In this document: positions 55,394 through 63,603 of the stretch, one piece after another
Layout of the letters: the number at the start of each line of letters is the position of its first letter
Position numbering within the stretch: the stretch's first letter is position 1
Assembly (NCBI RefSeq): GCF_025989185.1
Contig: NZ_JAPDNT010000019.1
Coordinates: 17,703-81,702, forward strand
Direction of reading: 5' to 3'
Length of the DNA stretch: 64,000 nt
From: Limobrevibacterium gyesilva
Lineage (GTDB): Bacteria > Pseudomonadota > Alphaproteobacteria > Acetobacterales > Acetobacteraceae
Position numbers and translations under genes: made by a program
The notes under the pieces: generated by a model
What the model saw: the letters and a program-made list of their open reading frames with translations, nothing else
What the model was told of the DNA's origin: nothing
The model's database searches: none

Positions 55394-56628
55394 ACGACAT
55401 GGCGCCGACCCTGGACATCCAGCGCATCCGCGCGGATTTCCCGATCCTGACCCAGACCGTGCGGGGCAAGCCGCTGGTGTTCCTGGACAGCGCCGCGTCC
55501 GCGCAGAAGCCGCGCGCGGTCATCGATGCCATGGTCGGCGCCATGGAAACGCAATACGCGAACGTCCATCGCGGCCTGCATTGGATGAGCGAGCGGACCA
55601 CCGACGCCTACGAGGCCGCCCGCGACGCCGCCGCCCGCCTGCTGAATGCCGGCGATCGGCACGAGATCGTATTCGTGCGCAACAGCACCGAGGCGATCAA
55701 CCTGGTCGCCAACAGCTATGGCCGCGGCATCCTCAAGCCCGGGCAGGCGGTGCTGATTTCGGGCATGGAGCATCACTCCAACATCGTGCCCTGGCAGATG
55801 CTGCGCGATTCGCACGGCACGCTGCTGCGTGTCGCCCCCGTGACCGATGCGGGCGAACTGGACATCGAGGCTTACGAGAAGCTGCTGGCCGACGGGCGCG
55901 TGGGTCTGGTGGCGATCACCCACATGTCCAACGTGCTCGGCACCTACACGCCGGCGGAGCGGCTGATCAAGCTGGCGCACGCGCATGGCGCGAAGGTGCT
56001 GCTCGACGGCTCGCAGGCGGTGGTGCATCGCCGCGTGGACGTGCAGGCACTGGACGCCGATTTCTACGCCTTCACCGGCCACAAGCTGTACGGCCCCACC
56101 GGCATCGGCGTGCTGTATGGCAAGCGCGAATTGCTGGAGGCGATGCCGCCATGGATGGGCGGCGGCGAGATGATCTCCTCCGTCAGCTACGAGCGCAGCA
56201 CCTGGGCCGAGGTGCCGCACAAGTTCGAGGCCGGAACACCTGCGATCCTTGAGGGCATCGGGCTGCGGGCCGCCATCGAATATGTCGAATCCGTCGGCTA
56301 CGACGCCATCGCGGCGCATGAGGCGTCGTTGATCGACCACGCGCTGGCGCGGATGTCGGCGATCCCCGGTGTGACCATCATCGGCCGCGCGCAGGACCGC
56401 GGCGGGGTGGTCTCGTTCACGCTGGACCGCGCCCATGCGCACGACGTGGCGACCTTGCTCGACCGCAACGGCATCGCCGTCCGCGCCGGCCATCATTGCG
56501 CCGAGCCGCTGATGCATCGCTTCGGCCTGGAAAGCACCGCGCGCGCCAGCTTCGGCATCTACACCACCCATGCCGAGATCGATACGCTGGCGGACACGCT
56601 GGTGAAGGTGCGGGAGTTCTTCGCGTGA
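55390..56628 (+). CDS. sufS: Cysteine desulfurase SufS
   Basis: Type II cysteine desulfurase, 412 residues, which takes sulfur from cysteine for Fe-S assembly. The PLP lysine is K232 in FTGHKLYGPTGIGVLYGK and the persulfide cysteine is C370 in RAGHHCAEPLMHRFG. The N-terminal DFPILTQTVRGKPLVFLDSA is typical SufS. The start overlaps the sufD stop. Sulfur is probably passed to SufU, encoded next, because no sufE is present. Confidence 0.95.
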   Translation: MNDMAPTLDIQRIRADFPILTQTVRGKPLVFLDSAASAQKPRAVIDAMVGAMETQYANVHRGLHWMSERTTDAYEAARDAAARLLNAGDRHEIVFVRNSTEAINLVANSYGRGILKPGQAVLISGMEHHSNIVPWQMLRDSHGTLLRVAPVTDAGELDIEAYEKLLADGRVGLVAITHMSNVLGTYTPAERLIKLAHAHGAKVLLDGSQAVVHRRVDVQALDADFYAFTGHKLYGPTGIGVLYGKRELLEAMPPWMGGGEMISSVSYERSTWAEVPHKFEAGTPAILEGIGLRAAIEYVESVGYDAIAAHEASLIDHALARMSAIPGVTIIGRAQDRGGVVSFTLDRAHAHDVATLLDRNGIAVRAGHHCAEPLMHRFGLESTARASFGIYTTHAEIDTLADTLVKVREFFA

Positions 56629-56641
56629 GGACAGGTATGTG

Positions 56642-57094
56642 ATGTTCGACGACGTCCGCGACCTCTACAACGCAACGATCATCGACCGCGGGCGGCGACC
56701 GCACCATATGCGCCGGCTGGACCAGTTCGACGCGACCGCCAAGGGCGACAACCCCATGTGCGGCGACCGTGTGCAGGTGTGGGTGAAATACGGACCCGAC
56801 GGCACCATTTCCGATACCGGCTTCGACGCCCGCGGCTGCGAGATCAGCAAGGCCTCGGCGGACCTGATGGTCGAGGCGGTGGCAGGCCAGACGGCCGAAG
56901 ACACGAAGCGGCTGTTCGCGGCGTTCCGCACCATGGCCCAGACCGGCGCGTGCCCGGACTGCGCGGCGGCGATGGAGCCGCTGCGGCTGCTGGCGAGCGT
57001 GCATGAGTATCCGTCGCGGGTGAAATGCGCGACCCTTCCCTGGCACGCGCTGATCGCGGCGCTGGACGGCGGAGGGCGGGCGACCAGTGAGTGA
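56642..57094 (+). CDS. sufU: SUF sulfur-transfer protein SufU (NifU-like)
   Basis: SufU, about 150 residues, a zinc-containing sulfur acceptor for SufS. Ligand-type residues are visible in NPMCGDRV (Cys and Asp), GCEISKAS and KCATLPW. The insert that separates SufU from IscU is present around VEAVAGQTAEDTKRLF. GTG 56639 directly before ATG 56642 is an alternative start. It follows sufS by 13 bp and overlaps sufT by 8 bp. Confidence 0.9.
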   Translation: MFDDVRDLYNATIIDRGRRPHHMRRLDQFDATAKGDNPMCGDRVQVWVKYGPDGTISDTGFDARGCEISKASADLMVEAVAGQTAEDTKRLFAAFRTMAQTGACPDCAAAMEPLRLLASVHEYPSRVKCATLPWHALIAALDGGGRATSE

Positions 57095-57479
57095 GGGCAA
57101 TATGGACGACGGCCTTGGCAACACCCCGCAGGCAGCGCAGGTCGGCACCTGGACGCCCGACGGCGCCACCGAGGCGAAGCCGAGCGAGGACGCGGTGATC
57201 GCGGCCTGTGCGACCGTGTACGACCCCGAGATCCCCGTGAACATCTACGAGCTCGGGCTGGTATACATGATCGAGGTCGACGACGACGGCCAGGTGAAGG
57301 TGGAGATGACGCTGACCGCGCCAGCCTGCCCCAGCGCGCAGGAGTTGCCGGAGCAGGTGCGCGACGCCATCATGGCCGTGCCAGGGGTGACCGGCTGCGA
57401 CGTCGAAGTCGTGTGGGATCCGCCCTGGGACCCCAGCCGCATGAGCGAAGATGCGCGCCTGGCATTGAACATGTTCTGA
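57087..57479 (+). CDS. sufT: SUF accessory protein SufT (MIP18/DUF59)
   Basis: DUF59/MIP18-family protein of 130 residues, involved in Fe-S cluster maturation or transfer. The core is TVYDPEIPVNIYELGLVYMIEV, MTLTAPACPSAQELPEQVRDA and VVWDPPWDPSRMSEDARLAL, with the conserved Cys in PACPSA. The start GTG 57087 overlaps the end of sufU; ATG 57102 is an alternative. sufA follows after 20 bp. Confidence 0.9.
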   Translation: MSEGNMDDGLGNTPQAAQVGTWTPDGATEAKPSEDAVIAACATVYDPEIPVNIYELGLVYMIEVDDDGQVKVEMTLTAPACPSAQELPEQVRDAIMAVPGVTGCDVEVVWDPPWDPSRMSEDARLALNMF

Positions 57480-57499
57480 CGAAGAACAAGGTAACGAGC

Positions 57500-57868
57500 A
57501 TGTCCAGCACCGTGACCGCCGCCAAGCCCCGCCGCCCCCTGCCGCCGCTGATGGCCTTGACCGACGTCGCGGCCGACCGCCTGCGCGGGCTTTATGCCAA
57601 GGGCCAGGACGGCAAGCTGTTGCGGATCTCCGTCAACACCAAGGGCTGCTCGGGCCTTGCCTACGCCATGAGCTGGGTGGACGCCGCAGGGCCTACCGAC
57701 GAGGTGGTGAGCGACAAGGGCGTGACCGTGCTGGTGGACCGCAAGGCCAGCCTGTTCCTGATCGGCACCACCATGGACTACGAGGTGAAGGCACTGTCTT
57801 CGGGCTTCACCTTCACCAATCCGAACGAGAAGGGCCGCTGCGGCTGCGGCGAGAGCTTCCACGTCTGA
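57500..57868 (+). CDS. sufA: A-type Fe-S carrier SufA
   Basis: A-type Fe-S carrier, 122 residues. The three conserved cysteines are in NTKGCSGLAYAM and KGRCGCGESFHV. A proline-rich N-terminus of about 18 residues precedes the fold. It receives clusters from SufBC2D and delivers them to apoproteins. It is the last suf gene; a strong hairpin begins 2 bp after the stop. Confidence 0.93.
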   Translation: MSSTVTAAKPRRPLPPLMALTDVAADRLRGLYAKGQDGKLLRISVNTKGCSGLAYAMSWVDAAGPTDEVVSDKGVTVLVDRKASLFLIGTTMDYEVKALSSGFTFTNPNEKGRCGCGESFHV

Positions 57869-57870
57869 AC

Positions 57871-57897
57871 GCCTGCCCCTCCGCCGGAGGGACAGGC
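57871..57897 (+). terminator. Hairpin between sufA and cysE
   Basis: An 11-bp stem with one C/A mismatch (GCCTG-C-CCCTCC / GGAGGG-A-CAGGC) around a 3-nt loop. There is no T-run, so it may be a partial terminator or an mRNA-stabilising structure that lowers cysE expression relative to suf. Confidence 0.55.
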
Positions 57898-57911
57898 ATG
57901 TCCTGAGCAGG

Positions 57912-58751
57912 ATGCAACCGATGGCCGACCTTGCCTGCAGCATGCGCAGCCTTTCCATCCAGGCCGGGGTGGATCTCTGGGCCACCATCCATCGCGACGC
58001 CGACGCGGCCGTCGCCCGCGACCGGTTGATGTCCAGCGCCGTGCGCGCGCTGGTGTTGCGGCATTCGAGCTTCCCCGATGCGCTGGCCTGCAATCTGGCC
58101 CGCAAGCTCGCCGACGATGCGATCGATGCACCCGGGCTCGCCGGCGTGATCACCGACGCGCTGGAGGACGATCCGGACATCATCGACGCGACCGTGACCG
58201 ACCTCAGGGCGATCCGCGAGCGCGATCCCGCCTGCCCCGACCTGCTGACGCCGTTCCTCTACTTCAAGGGGTTCCATGCGCTGCAGGCCCATCGCATCAG
58301 CCACTGGCTGTGGCGGCATGGACGTCAGCATCTGGCGCGGCACATGCAAAGCCGGATCTCCGAGGTCTTCGCCGCCGACATCCACCCCGCTGCGCGCCTG
58401 GGCCGCGGCATCATGATCGACCACGGCACCGGCCTGGTGATAGGCGAGACCGCGGTGGTGGAAGACGACGTCTCGATGCTGCAGGAGGTCACGCTCGGCG
58501 GCACCGGCAAGGAAACCGGCGACCGCCATCCGAAGATCCGCCGCGGCGTGCTGATCGGTGCCGGCGCCAAGATCCTGGGCAATATCGAGGTCGGCGAGGG
58601 CGCCAAGGTGGGGGCTGGCAGCATCGTGCTGGATGCCGTCGCTCCCTATACGACCGTCGTCGGCGTGCCCGCCCGCCCGGTGGGGCCGCGCAACACCTGC
58701 CTGCCGGCGCTGACCATGGACCAGACGCTGCCGCACGACTGGGTGATCTGA
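57912..58751 (+). CDS. cysE: Serine O-acetyltransferase CysE
   Basis: Serine acetyltransferase, 279 residues, the first step of cysteine synthesis. An N-terminal helical domain is followed by left-handed beta-helix hexapeptides (GIMIDHGTGLVIGETAVVED) and the conserved MLQEVTLGGTGKETGDRHPKI. The C-terminal tail that binds cysteine synthase is present but not a clear Ile end (ends DWVI). ATG 57912 or 57921 may be the start. Its place after sufA links cysteine supply to SufS. Confidence 0.93.
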   Translation: MQPMADLACSMRSLSIQAGVDLWATIHRDADAAVARDRLMSSAVRALVLRHSSFPDALACNLARKLADDAIDAPGLAGVITDALEDDPDIIDATVTDLRAIRERDPACPDLLTPFLYFKGFHALQAHRISHWLWRHGRQHLARHMQSRISEVFAADIHPAARLGRGIMIDHGTGLVIGETAVVEDDVSMLQEVTLGGTGKETGDRHPKIRRGVLIGAGAKILGNIEVGEGAKVGAGSIVLDAVAPYTTVVGVPARPVGPRNTCLPALTMDQTLPHDWVI

Positions 58752-58786
58752 GGCCGGCGGCCACTTCCGGATTGGACCGATCGGGC

Positions 58787-58816
58787 GGCGCCGGGTTGGG
58801 CTGATGAGCCGGCGCC
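58787..58816 (+). terminator. Hairpin after cysE
   Basis: Perfect 8-bp stem GGCGCCGG/CCGGCGCC with a 14-nt loop, 35 bp after the cysE stop. No T-run. Possibly the end of the suf-cysE transcript, but weak as an intrinsic terminator. Confidence 0.35.
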
Positions 58817-58836
58817 CCTGTTCCTATGCTGGCGGC

Positions 58837-59778
58837 ATGCAAACCGCCGCCCCTCGCTCCCGCTCGCCCGCCAAAGCGCGCTTGCTGGTCCTTCTCCTCG
58901 GAATCGTCTGGGGCCTGAACTGGCCGGCGGCGCGGCTGTCGCTGCTGGACCTGTCGCCCTGGACCTTCCGCACCCTCGGGCTCGGCCTCGGGGCGCTGGC
59001 CCTGATCGGCATCGCCTGCCTGCGCGGCCACAGCCTGACAATCCCGCCCGGGCGGCCGCGGCTGCATCTGGCACTGTCCGGGTTGCTGAACATGGCCGGC
59101 TTCAACCTCATGTCGGCCTTTGCCCAGCTCGGCACCACCACGTCGCGGGTCGCCATCATCGCCTACACGATGCCGCTCTGGGCCACGCTGATGGCCCGCT
59201 TCGCTCTCGGTGACCGGCTGGACGCGACGCGCACCGCCGCCCTGCTGCTCGGTGCCACCGGCCTGTTGGTGCTGGTCGTGCCGTTCATCGGCACTCATGT
59301 GCCGGTCGGCATGTATTTCGCCCTCGGCGCCGCGGTCAGCTGGGCGGCGGGGACCGTCTACGTGAAATGGGCCCGGATCCCCGGCCATGCGCTGGCCATC
59401 GCCGCCTGGCAGTTGCTGGTCGGCGCCGCCGCGGCCGCGATCGGCGTTGCGGTGTTCGAGGGCACCCCGCATCTGTGGCCGCTGCGCCCGGCCGCCGCCG
59501 GCGGGCTGCTCTACAACGTGCTGATCGGCAGCGCGCTGGCCTATTTCCTGTGGTTCGAGATCGTCAGCCGCCTGCCGGTTGCCACCGCCTCGCTCGGCAT
59601 CCTCATGGTCCCCGTGGTCGGCGTGGTCAGCGCCACGCTGCTGCTGGGCGAACGCCCAACCGGCATGGACATCGCCGGCTTCGCCCTGGTGCTGAGCGCC
59701 GCCGCATGCGTCCTGCTGCTCCCGGGCAGGTCGGGCAGCAGAGCGCGCCTCGCCGCAGGGCGGACGGAGCCCTCCTGA
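58837..59778 (+). CDS. EamA/DMT-family transporter
   Basis: A 313-residue transporter with ten helices in two EamA repeats. The first repeat has VLLLGIVWGLNWPAARLSL and TTSRVAIIAYTMPLWATLMA; the second VGMYFALGAAVSWAAGTVYVKWA and LGILMVPVVGVVSATLLLGE. The substrate cannot be assigned. ATG 58837 is chosen over an upstream in-frame ATG at 58804 because it places the first helix at the usual distance. A hairpin follows the stop immediately. Confidence 0.85.
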   Translation: MQTAAPRSRSPAKARLLVLLLGIVWGLNWPAARLSLLDLSPWTFRTLGLGLGALALIGIACLRGHSLTIPPGRPRLHLALSGLLNMAGFNLMSAFAQLGTTTSRVAIIAYTMPLWATLMARFALGDRLDATRTAALLLGATGLLVLVVPFIGTHVPVGMYFALGAAVSWAAGTVYVKWARIPGHALAIAAWQLLVGAAAAAIGVAVFEGTPHLWPLRPAAAGGLLYNVLIGSALAYFLWFEIVSRLPVATASLGILMVPVVGVVSATLLLGERPTGMDIAGFALVLSAAACVLLLPGRSGSRARLAAGRTEPS

Positions 59779-59800
59779 CGCCGCCGCTGAGGCGGCGGCG
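59779..59800 (+). terminator. GC hairpin directly after the DMT transporter gene
   Basis: Perfect 9-bp stem CGCCGCCGC/GCGGCGGCG with a TGAG loop, starting at the base after the stop codon. No T-run follows, so termination would need Rho or be partial. Confidence 0.45.
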
Positions 59801-59824
59801 CGCAATCCCCCGTTCCTTCTGTCG

Positions 59825-59854
59825 GCGCATGATGTAACACTCCATCACATGCGC
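59825..59854. promoter_or_regulatory. Operator-like palindrome over the tetR start
   Basis: GCGCATG (59825-59831) and CATGCGC (59848-59854) with inner TGATG/CATCA arms (59830-59834, 59843-59847). It covers the tetR start codon, fitting autoregulation. It shares TGTrA...TyACA-like ends with the site at 60546. Confidence 0.4.
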
Positions 59855-60502
59855 TTCTCCTCCGACCCGCCACACACGCCCCGCGACAGCTATCATCACG
59901 GCAATCTGCGCGAGGCGCTGATCGAGACCGCTTTGCGCCTGATCGCGGAGCGCGGACCCGCGGGCTTCGCCTTCGCCGAGGTGGCCCGTGCGGCCGGCGT
60001 CAGCCCCGCCGCGCCGTATCGCCATTTCCGGGACCGCAACGCGCTGATGGCCGAAATCGCGCGCCAGGGCTTTGAACGCTTCGCCGACGAGCTGGAAAAG
60101 GCCTGGGACGAGGGCCGCCCCGATCCGCTCGCCGCCATCGAGAACTGCGGCAAGGCTTATCTCGCCTTCGCCCGGCGCGAACCCGCATCCTACGCCGCCA
60201 TGTTTGAGCCCGGATTGTCCGTGGAGGAGGATGCCATGCTGCTGCGCGCCTCGGAACGCGCCTTCGGCGTGCTCCGCCGCGCGGCCGAAGCCGCCTGCAG
60301 CACGCACCGCGCCTCCGGCGCCCGGCCCCCGCCGCTGATGGTCGCCCTGCATATCTGGGCCATGTCGCACGGCATCGCTTCGCTGTTTGTCGGCCGCAGC
60401 GACGCCGCCCGCCGCAAACTGCCGATGACGCCGGACGACCTGCTGGAGGCCGGTCTGCTGATCTATATGCAGTCGCTCGGCCTGACCTCGGGAGGCGCGT
60501 AA
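59849..60502 (+). CDS. TetR-family transcriptional regulator (WHG-type)
   Basis: A 217-residue TetR repressor. The N-terminal helix-turn-helix region SYHHGNLREALIETALRLIAE through VARAAGVSPAAPYRHFRDRNALMAEIA is complete. The C-terminal domain, with WAMSHGIASLFVG, looks like the WHG-type ligand domain. No good ribosome-binding site precedes ATG 59849; the start codon lies inside a palindrome, suggesting self-repression. The DUF2852 gene follows after 78 bp with a related site in between. Confidence 0.88.
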   Translation: MRFSSDPPHTPRDSYHHGNLREALIETALRLIAERGPAGFAFAEVARAAGVSPAAPYRHFRDRNALMAEIARQGFERFADELEKAWDEGRPDPLAAIENCGKAYLAFARREPASYAAMFEPGLSVEEDAMLLRASERAFGVLRRAAEAACSTHRASGARPPPLMVALHIWAMSHGIASLFVGRSDAARRKLPMTPDDLLEAGLLIYMQSLGLTSGGA

Positions 60503-60545
60503 CCACACCGATTTGCATTGACATGCCTCGGTCCCCAAGAGACGA

Positions 60546-60568
60546 TGTAAATGTGATTAACATTCACA
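60546..60568. promoter_or_regulatory. TetR-type operator candidate upstream of the DUF2852 gene
   Basis: A 23-bp imperfect palindrome with TGTrAATGT and ACATTyACA arms. It ends 1 bp before the ribosome-binding site (GGAGG, 60570-60574), so a bound repressor would block expression. Likely target of the adjacent TetR protein. Confidence 0.5.
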
Positions 60569-60580
60569 TGGAGGTCCGCC

Positions 60581-61033
60581 GTGCCTCTCTCAGCGTATCT
60601 GAATGACATTCCCAAGCCGGCCTGGATCGCCGTCATGGTCCTGGCGTTCATCTGGCACTGGCCGATCGGGCTCGCCATCCTCGCCTACCTGATCGGCAGC
60701 GGCCGCATCGGACGCGGCAACAATTGCGGGCCGGGCCGATGGTACAATGCGCCCGGCCAGCCCGGTGCGGACCGATCCCAGGCGGGTTGCGGGTGGGGCA
60801 AATGGGGGCAATGGGCCAACCCGGCGCAGCCCGGCGCCCGCCCCGGCCCCAGCGGCAACCAGGCTTTCGACGAGTATCGCGCCGAAACTTTGCGCCGCCT
60901 GGAGGACGAGCAGAAAGAGTTCGTCGAATACCTCGAACGTCTCCGCCGCGCGAAGGACAAGGCGGAATTCGATCAGTTCATGGCCGAGCGCCGCCGCGCG
61001 ACCGGCGCGCCTGAAGCGCCCGACCAGGCCTGA
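60581..61033 (+). CDS. DUF2852-family membrane-anchored protein
   Basis: A 150-residue DUF2852 protein from GTG 60581 (GGAGG upstream). One membrane helix (PAWIAVMVLAFIWHWPIGLAI) is followed by a Gly/Asn/Pro-rich linker with repeated aromatic residues, then a charged coiled coil (ETLRRLEDEQKEFVEYLERL) and the conserved AKDKAEFDQFMAERR end. Function is unknown; the family is common in Alphaproteobacteria. Probably regulated by the TetR protein encoded just upstream. Ends before a strong bidirectional hairpin. Confidence 0.85.
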   Translation: MPLSAYLNDIPKPAWIAVMVLAFIWHWPIGLAILAYLIGSGRIGRGNNCGPGRWYNAPGQPGADRSQAGCGWGKWGQWANPAQPGARPGPSGNQAFDEYRAETLRRLEDEQKEFVEYLERLRRAKDKAEFDQFMAERRRATGAPEAPDQA

Positions 61034-61050
61034 TTACGAAGGTCCAGGCA

Positions 61051-61085
61051 GCGCCCCCGGCTTCAGTCAACGGAGCCGGGGGCGC
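61051..61085. terminator. Bidirectional hairpin between convergent genes
   Basis: Perfect 12-bp stem GCGCCCCCGGCT/AGCCGGGGGCGC (61051-61062, 61074-61085) with an 11-nt loop, placed between the ends of the DUF2852 gene and the RNA methyltransferase gene. No long T-run, but its size and position fit a shared terminator. Confidence 0.65.
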
Positions 61086-61094
61086 CGAAAATCG

Positions 61095-62378
61095 TCAGCG
61101 CGCGAAGACTGTCACGCTTTCCAGCCGCGCCGACCACAGGAACTGGTCGACCGGCGCGACGGATAGCAGCCGATAGCCGGCCTGCCGCAACAGCGTGGCG
61201 TCGCGCGCCAGGGCGGCCGGGTTGCAGCTGACATAGATCACCCGCTTCACCCCCGATGCCGCGATCTGGCCAATCTGCCCGACGGCGCCGGCATGGGGCG
61301 GGTCCAGCACGACGGCAGCGAAGCCGGCCAGCTCTTTCGCGGGCAACGGCTGGCGCGCAAGGTCGCGGTGCTGCACGTCGATGCGCCCGGCCAGCGCCGC
61401 GGCGTTCACCCCCGCCTGCAAGGCGCGGGCGGCCGGTGCGTCGCCCTCGAACGCGGCTACCCGGGCGCGTTGGGCCAGGGCGAAGGTGAGCGTCCCGCAG
61501 CCGGCATAGAGTTCGGCGATCCGTGCCTTGGCACCCAGCTTGTCGGGCAGTCCGGCCAGCGTTGCCGCGACAATCGCGTCTTCGCCTTCGCGGGATGCCT
61601 GCAGGAACGCCCCGGGCGGGGGCGAGACCGGGGTGCCGGAGAAATTCACCACCGCGGGCCGCAGCAGGCACGCCGTCTCCGGCGCCGCGTTCCGCCGTGC
61701 CCAGCTGATGCGGGGCAGGCCGTGCGTGCGCGCGAACTCGGCCAGGCGCGTGCGGTCAGCGGCGGTCAGGTCCGCGTCCGTGCGCAGCAGAAGATCGGCG
61801 CCGGACTCCAGCAGGTTGGCGACGGCCGAGCCTTCGCGCTGCAGGGCCGACAGCCCGCGCAGAACCTGCCGCAGCGGATCGACCAGCGCGAACAGCAGGG
61901 GATGCAGCACCACGCAATCGCGCAGGTCGATCACGTCGGCCGAACGGCCGGCGTGCAGCCCGACGCTCAGCACTGAACCGTGGCGGCGAATGGCGAGATC
62001 CATGCGCCGGCGCGCGCGGGCCGGCGTGCGGGCAGGGGCCGCCATGGCTATGTCGGCATAGCCGGCGCGGCGCAGTGCGGCCTCCAGCAGGCCGGCTTTC
62101 CAGGCGCTGTACGCCCCGTCCTGCCAATGTTGGAGTGCACAGCCGCCGCAGGCGACGAAATGAGGGCAGGCGGGAGCGGCGCGCTCCAGGCTCGGCGCCA
62201 GGATGTCCGCCGTGCCGGCCCAGCCCTCGCCGCGCCTGGCGGTCGGCTGGGCGTGCACGGCTTCGCCCGGCAGGGTGAAAGGCAGGTACAGCTTCGCGCC
62301 ATCCGGCAGCGTGGCGACACCGTCGCCATCGCCGCCGATGCGGTCGATCCGGACCTCGCAGGCGGGCGGAAGCTTCAG
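61095..62378 (-). CDS. TrmA/RlmD-type (uracil-C5) RNA methyltransferase, probable CTG start
   Basis: Class I RNA m5U methyltransferase, 427 residues from the proposed start. An N-terminal TRAM-like segment ([18 protein letters not shown]) is followed by four cysteines that match the RlmD Fe-S site: C71-x5-C77-x2-C80 and C155. The SAM motif [15 protein letters not shown] and the nucleophile block [14 protein letters not shown] complete it. No ATG/GTG/TTG keeps the TRAM segment; GTG 62258 would remove it. CTG 62378 overlaps the upstream stop as CTGA. The site, rRNA or tRNA, is not certain. Confidence 0.82.
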   Translation of the reverse strand: MKLPPACEVRIDRIGGDGDGVATLPDGAKLYLPFTLPGEAVHAQPTARRGEGWAGTADILAPSLERAAPACPHFVACGGCALQHWQDGAYSAWKAGLLEAALRRAGYADIAMAAPARTPARARRRMDLAIRRHGSVLSVGLHAGRSADVIDLRDCVVLHPLLFALVDPLRQVLRGLSALQREGSAVANLLESGADLLLRTDADLTAADRTRLAEFARTHGLPRISWARRNAAPETACLLRPAVVNFSGTPVSPPPGAFLQASREGEDAIVAATLAGLPDKLGAKARIAELYAGCGTLTFALAQRARVAAFEGDAPAARALQAGVNAAALAGRIDVQHRDLARQPLPAKELAGFAAVVLDPPHAGAVGQIGQIAASGVKRVIYVSCNPAALARDATLLRQAGYRLLSVAPVDQFLWSARLESVTVFAR

Positions 62379-63601
62379 GCGCCGAAAGCCGCGAGGCCCG
62401 TCTGCGCCCGGCCGAGGATCAGCGCATGCACGTCATGCGTGCCCTCGTACGTGTTGACCGCTTCCAGGTTCATCACGTGGCGGATGATGTGGTACTCGTC
62501 GGAGATGCCGTTGCCGCCGTGCATGTCACGCGCCTCGCGGGCGATGGCCAGCGCCTTGCCGCAGGAATTGCGCTTGCACAGGCTGATCATCTCCGGCGCC
62601 GCCTGGCCTTCGTCGAGCAGGCGGCCCAGCCGCAGCACGGATTGCAGGCCCAGCGTGATCTCGGTCTGCATGTCCGCGAGCTTCTTCTGGATCAGCTGGG
62701 TCGCGGCCAGCGGGCGGCCGAACATCATGCGCTGCAGCGTGTAGTCGCGCGCGGCGTGCCAGCAGAACTCGGCCGCACCCAGCGCGCCCCAGGCGATGCC
62801 ATAGCGCGCGTTGTTGAGGCAGCTGAACGGGCCGCGCAGCCCCTTCACCTTCGGCAGCATGTTCTCGGCCGGCACGAACACGTCCTGCATCATGACCATG
62901 CCGGTGGTGCTCGCGCGCAGGCTGAACTTGCCTTCGATCTTCGGCGCCGTCAGGCCCTTCATGCCCTTTTCGAGGATGAAGCCGCGGATGTCCCCGGCGT
63001 CGTCCTTCGCCCACACCACGAACACGTCGGCCAGCGGCGAGTTGGTGATCCAGGTCTTCGAGCCGTTCAGCACATAGCCGCCGTCGACGCTTTTGGCGCG
63101 CGTGCGCATCGATGCGGGATCGGAGCCGGCATCCGGCTCGGTCAGCCCGAAACAGCCCACCCATTCGCCGGTGGCGAGCCTGGGCAGGTATTTCTGCTTC
63201 TGCGCGTCGGAGCCGTGCGCGTAGATCGGATACATCACCAGCGAGGACTGCACGCTGAAGGCGCTGCGATAGCCGCTGTCCACCCGCTCCACTTCCCGCG
63301 CGATCAGGCCGTAGGAGACATAGTTCACGCCGGCGCAGCCATAGCCTTCCAGGGTGGCGCCGAGGAAGCCCATCGCGCCCATCTCGTTCATGATCTCGCG
63401 ATCGAACGTCTCGTGCCGGTTGGCCATCAGCACGCGCGGAAACAGCTTCTCCTGGCAATACTGGTGGGCGGCATCACGGATGGCCCGCTCGTCCTCGCTC
63501 AGCTGCTGGTCCAGCAGCAGCGCGTCGTCCCATTTGAACGGTCCCAGCTTGCCTTTGTTGCTCGTGGCGTCGGGCGACGCAACGGCTGTGACGACGTTCA
63601 T
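62375..63601 (-). CDS. gcdH: Glutaryl-CoA dehydrogenase-like acyl-CoA dehydrogenase
   Basis: Acyl-CoA dehydrogenase of 408 residues, best matching glutaryl-CoA dehydrogenase (glutaryl-CoA to crotonyl-CoA, lysine and tryptophan breakdown). FAD/substrate motifs [16 protein letters not shown] and [18 protein letters not shown] are visible. The catalytic base is E386 in [17 protein letters not shown], the GcdH-type pattern. It follows the helicase-like gene by 2 bp and overlaps the RNA methyltransferase by 4 bp. Confidence 0.9.
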   Translation of the reverse strand: MNVVTAVASPDATSNKGKLGPFKWDDALLLDQQLSEDERAIRDAAHQYCQEKLFPRVLMANRHETFDREIMNEMGAMGFLGATLEGYGCAGVNYVSYGLIAREVERVDSGYRSAFSVQSSLVMYPIYAHGSDAQKQKYLPRLATGEWVGCFGLTEPDAGSDPASMRTRAKSVDGGYVLNGSKTWITNSPLADVFVVWAKDDAGDIRGFILEKGMKGLTAPKIEGKFSLRASTTGMVMMQDVFVPAENMLPKVKGLRGPFSCLNNARYGIAWGALGAAEFCWHAARDYTLQRMMFGRPLAATQLIQKKLADMQTEITLGLQSVLRLGRLLDEGQAAPEMISLCKRNSCGKALAIAREARDMHGGNGISDEYHIIRHVMNLEAVNTYEGTHDVHALILGRAQTGLAAFGA

Positions 63602-63603
63602 GC

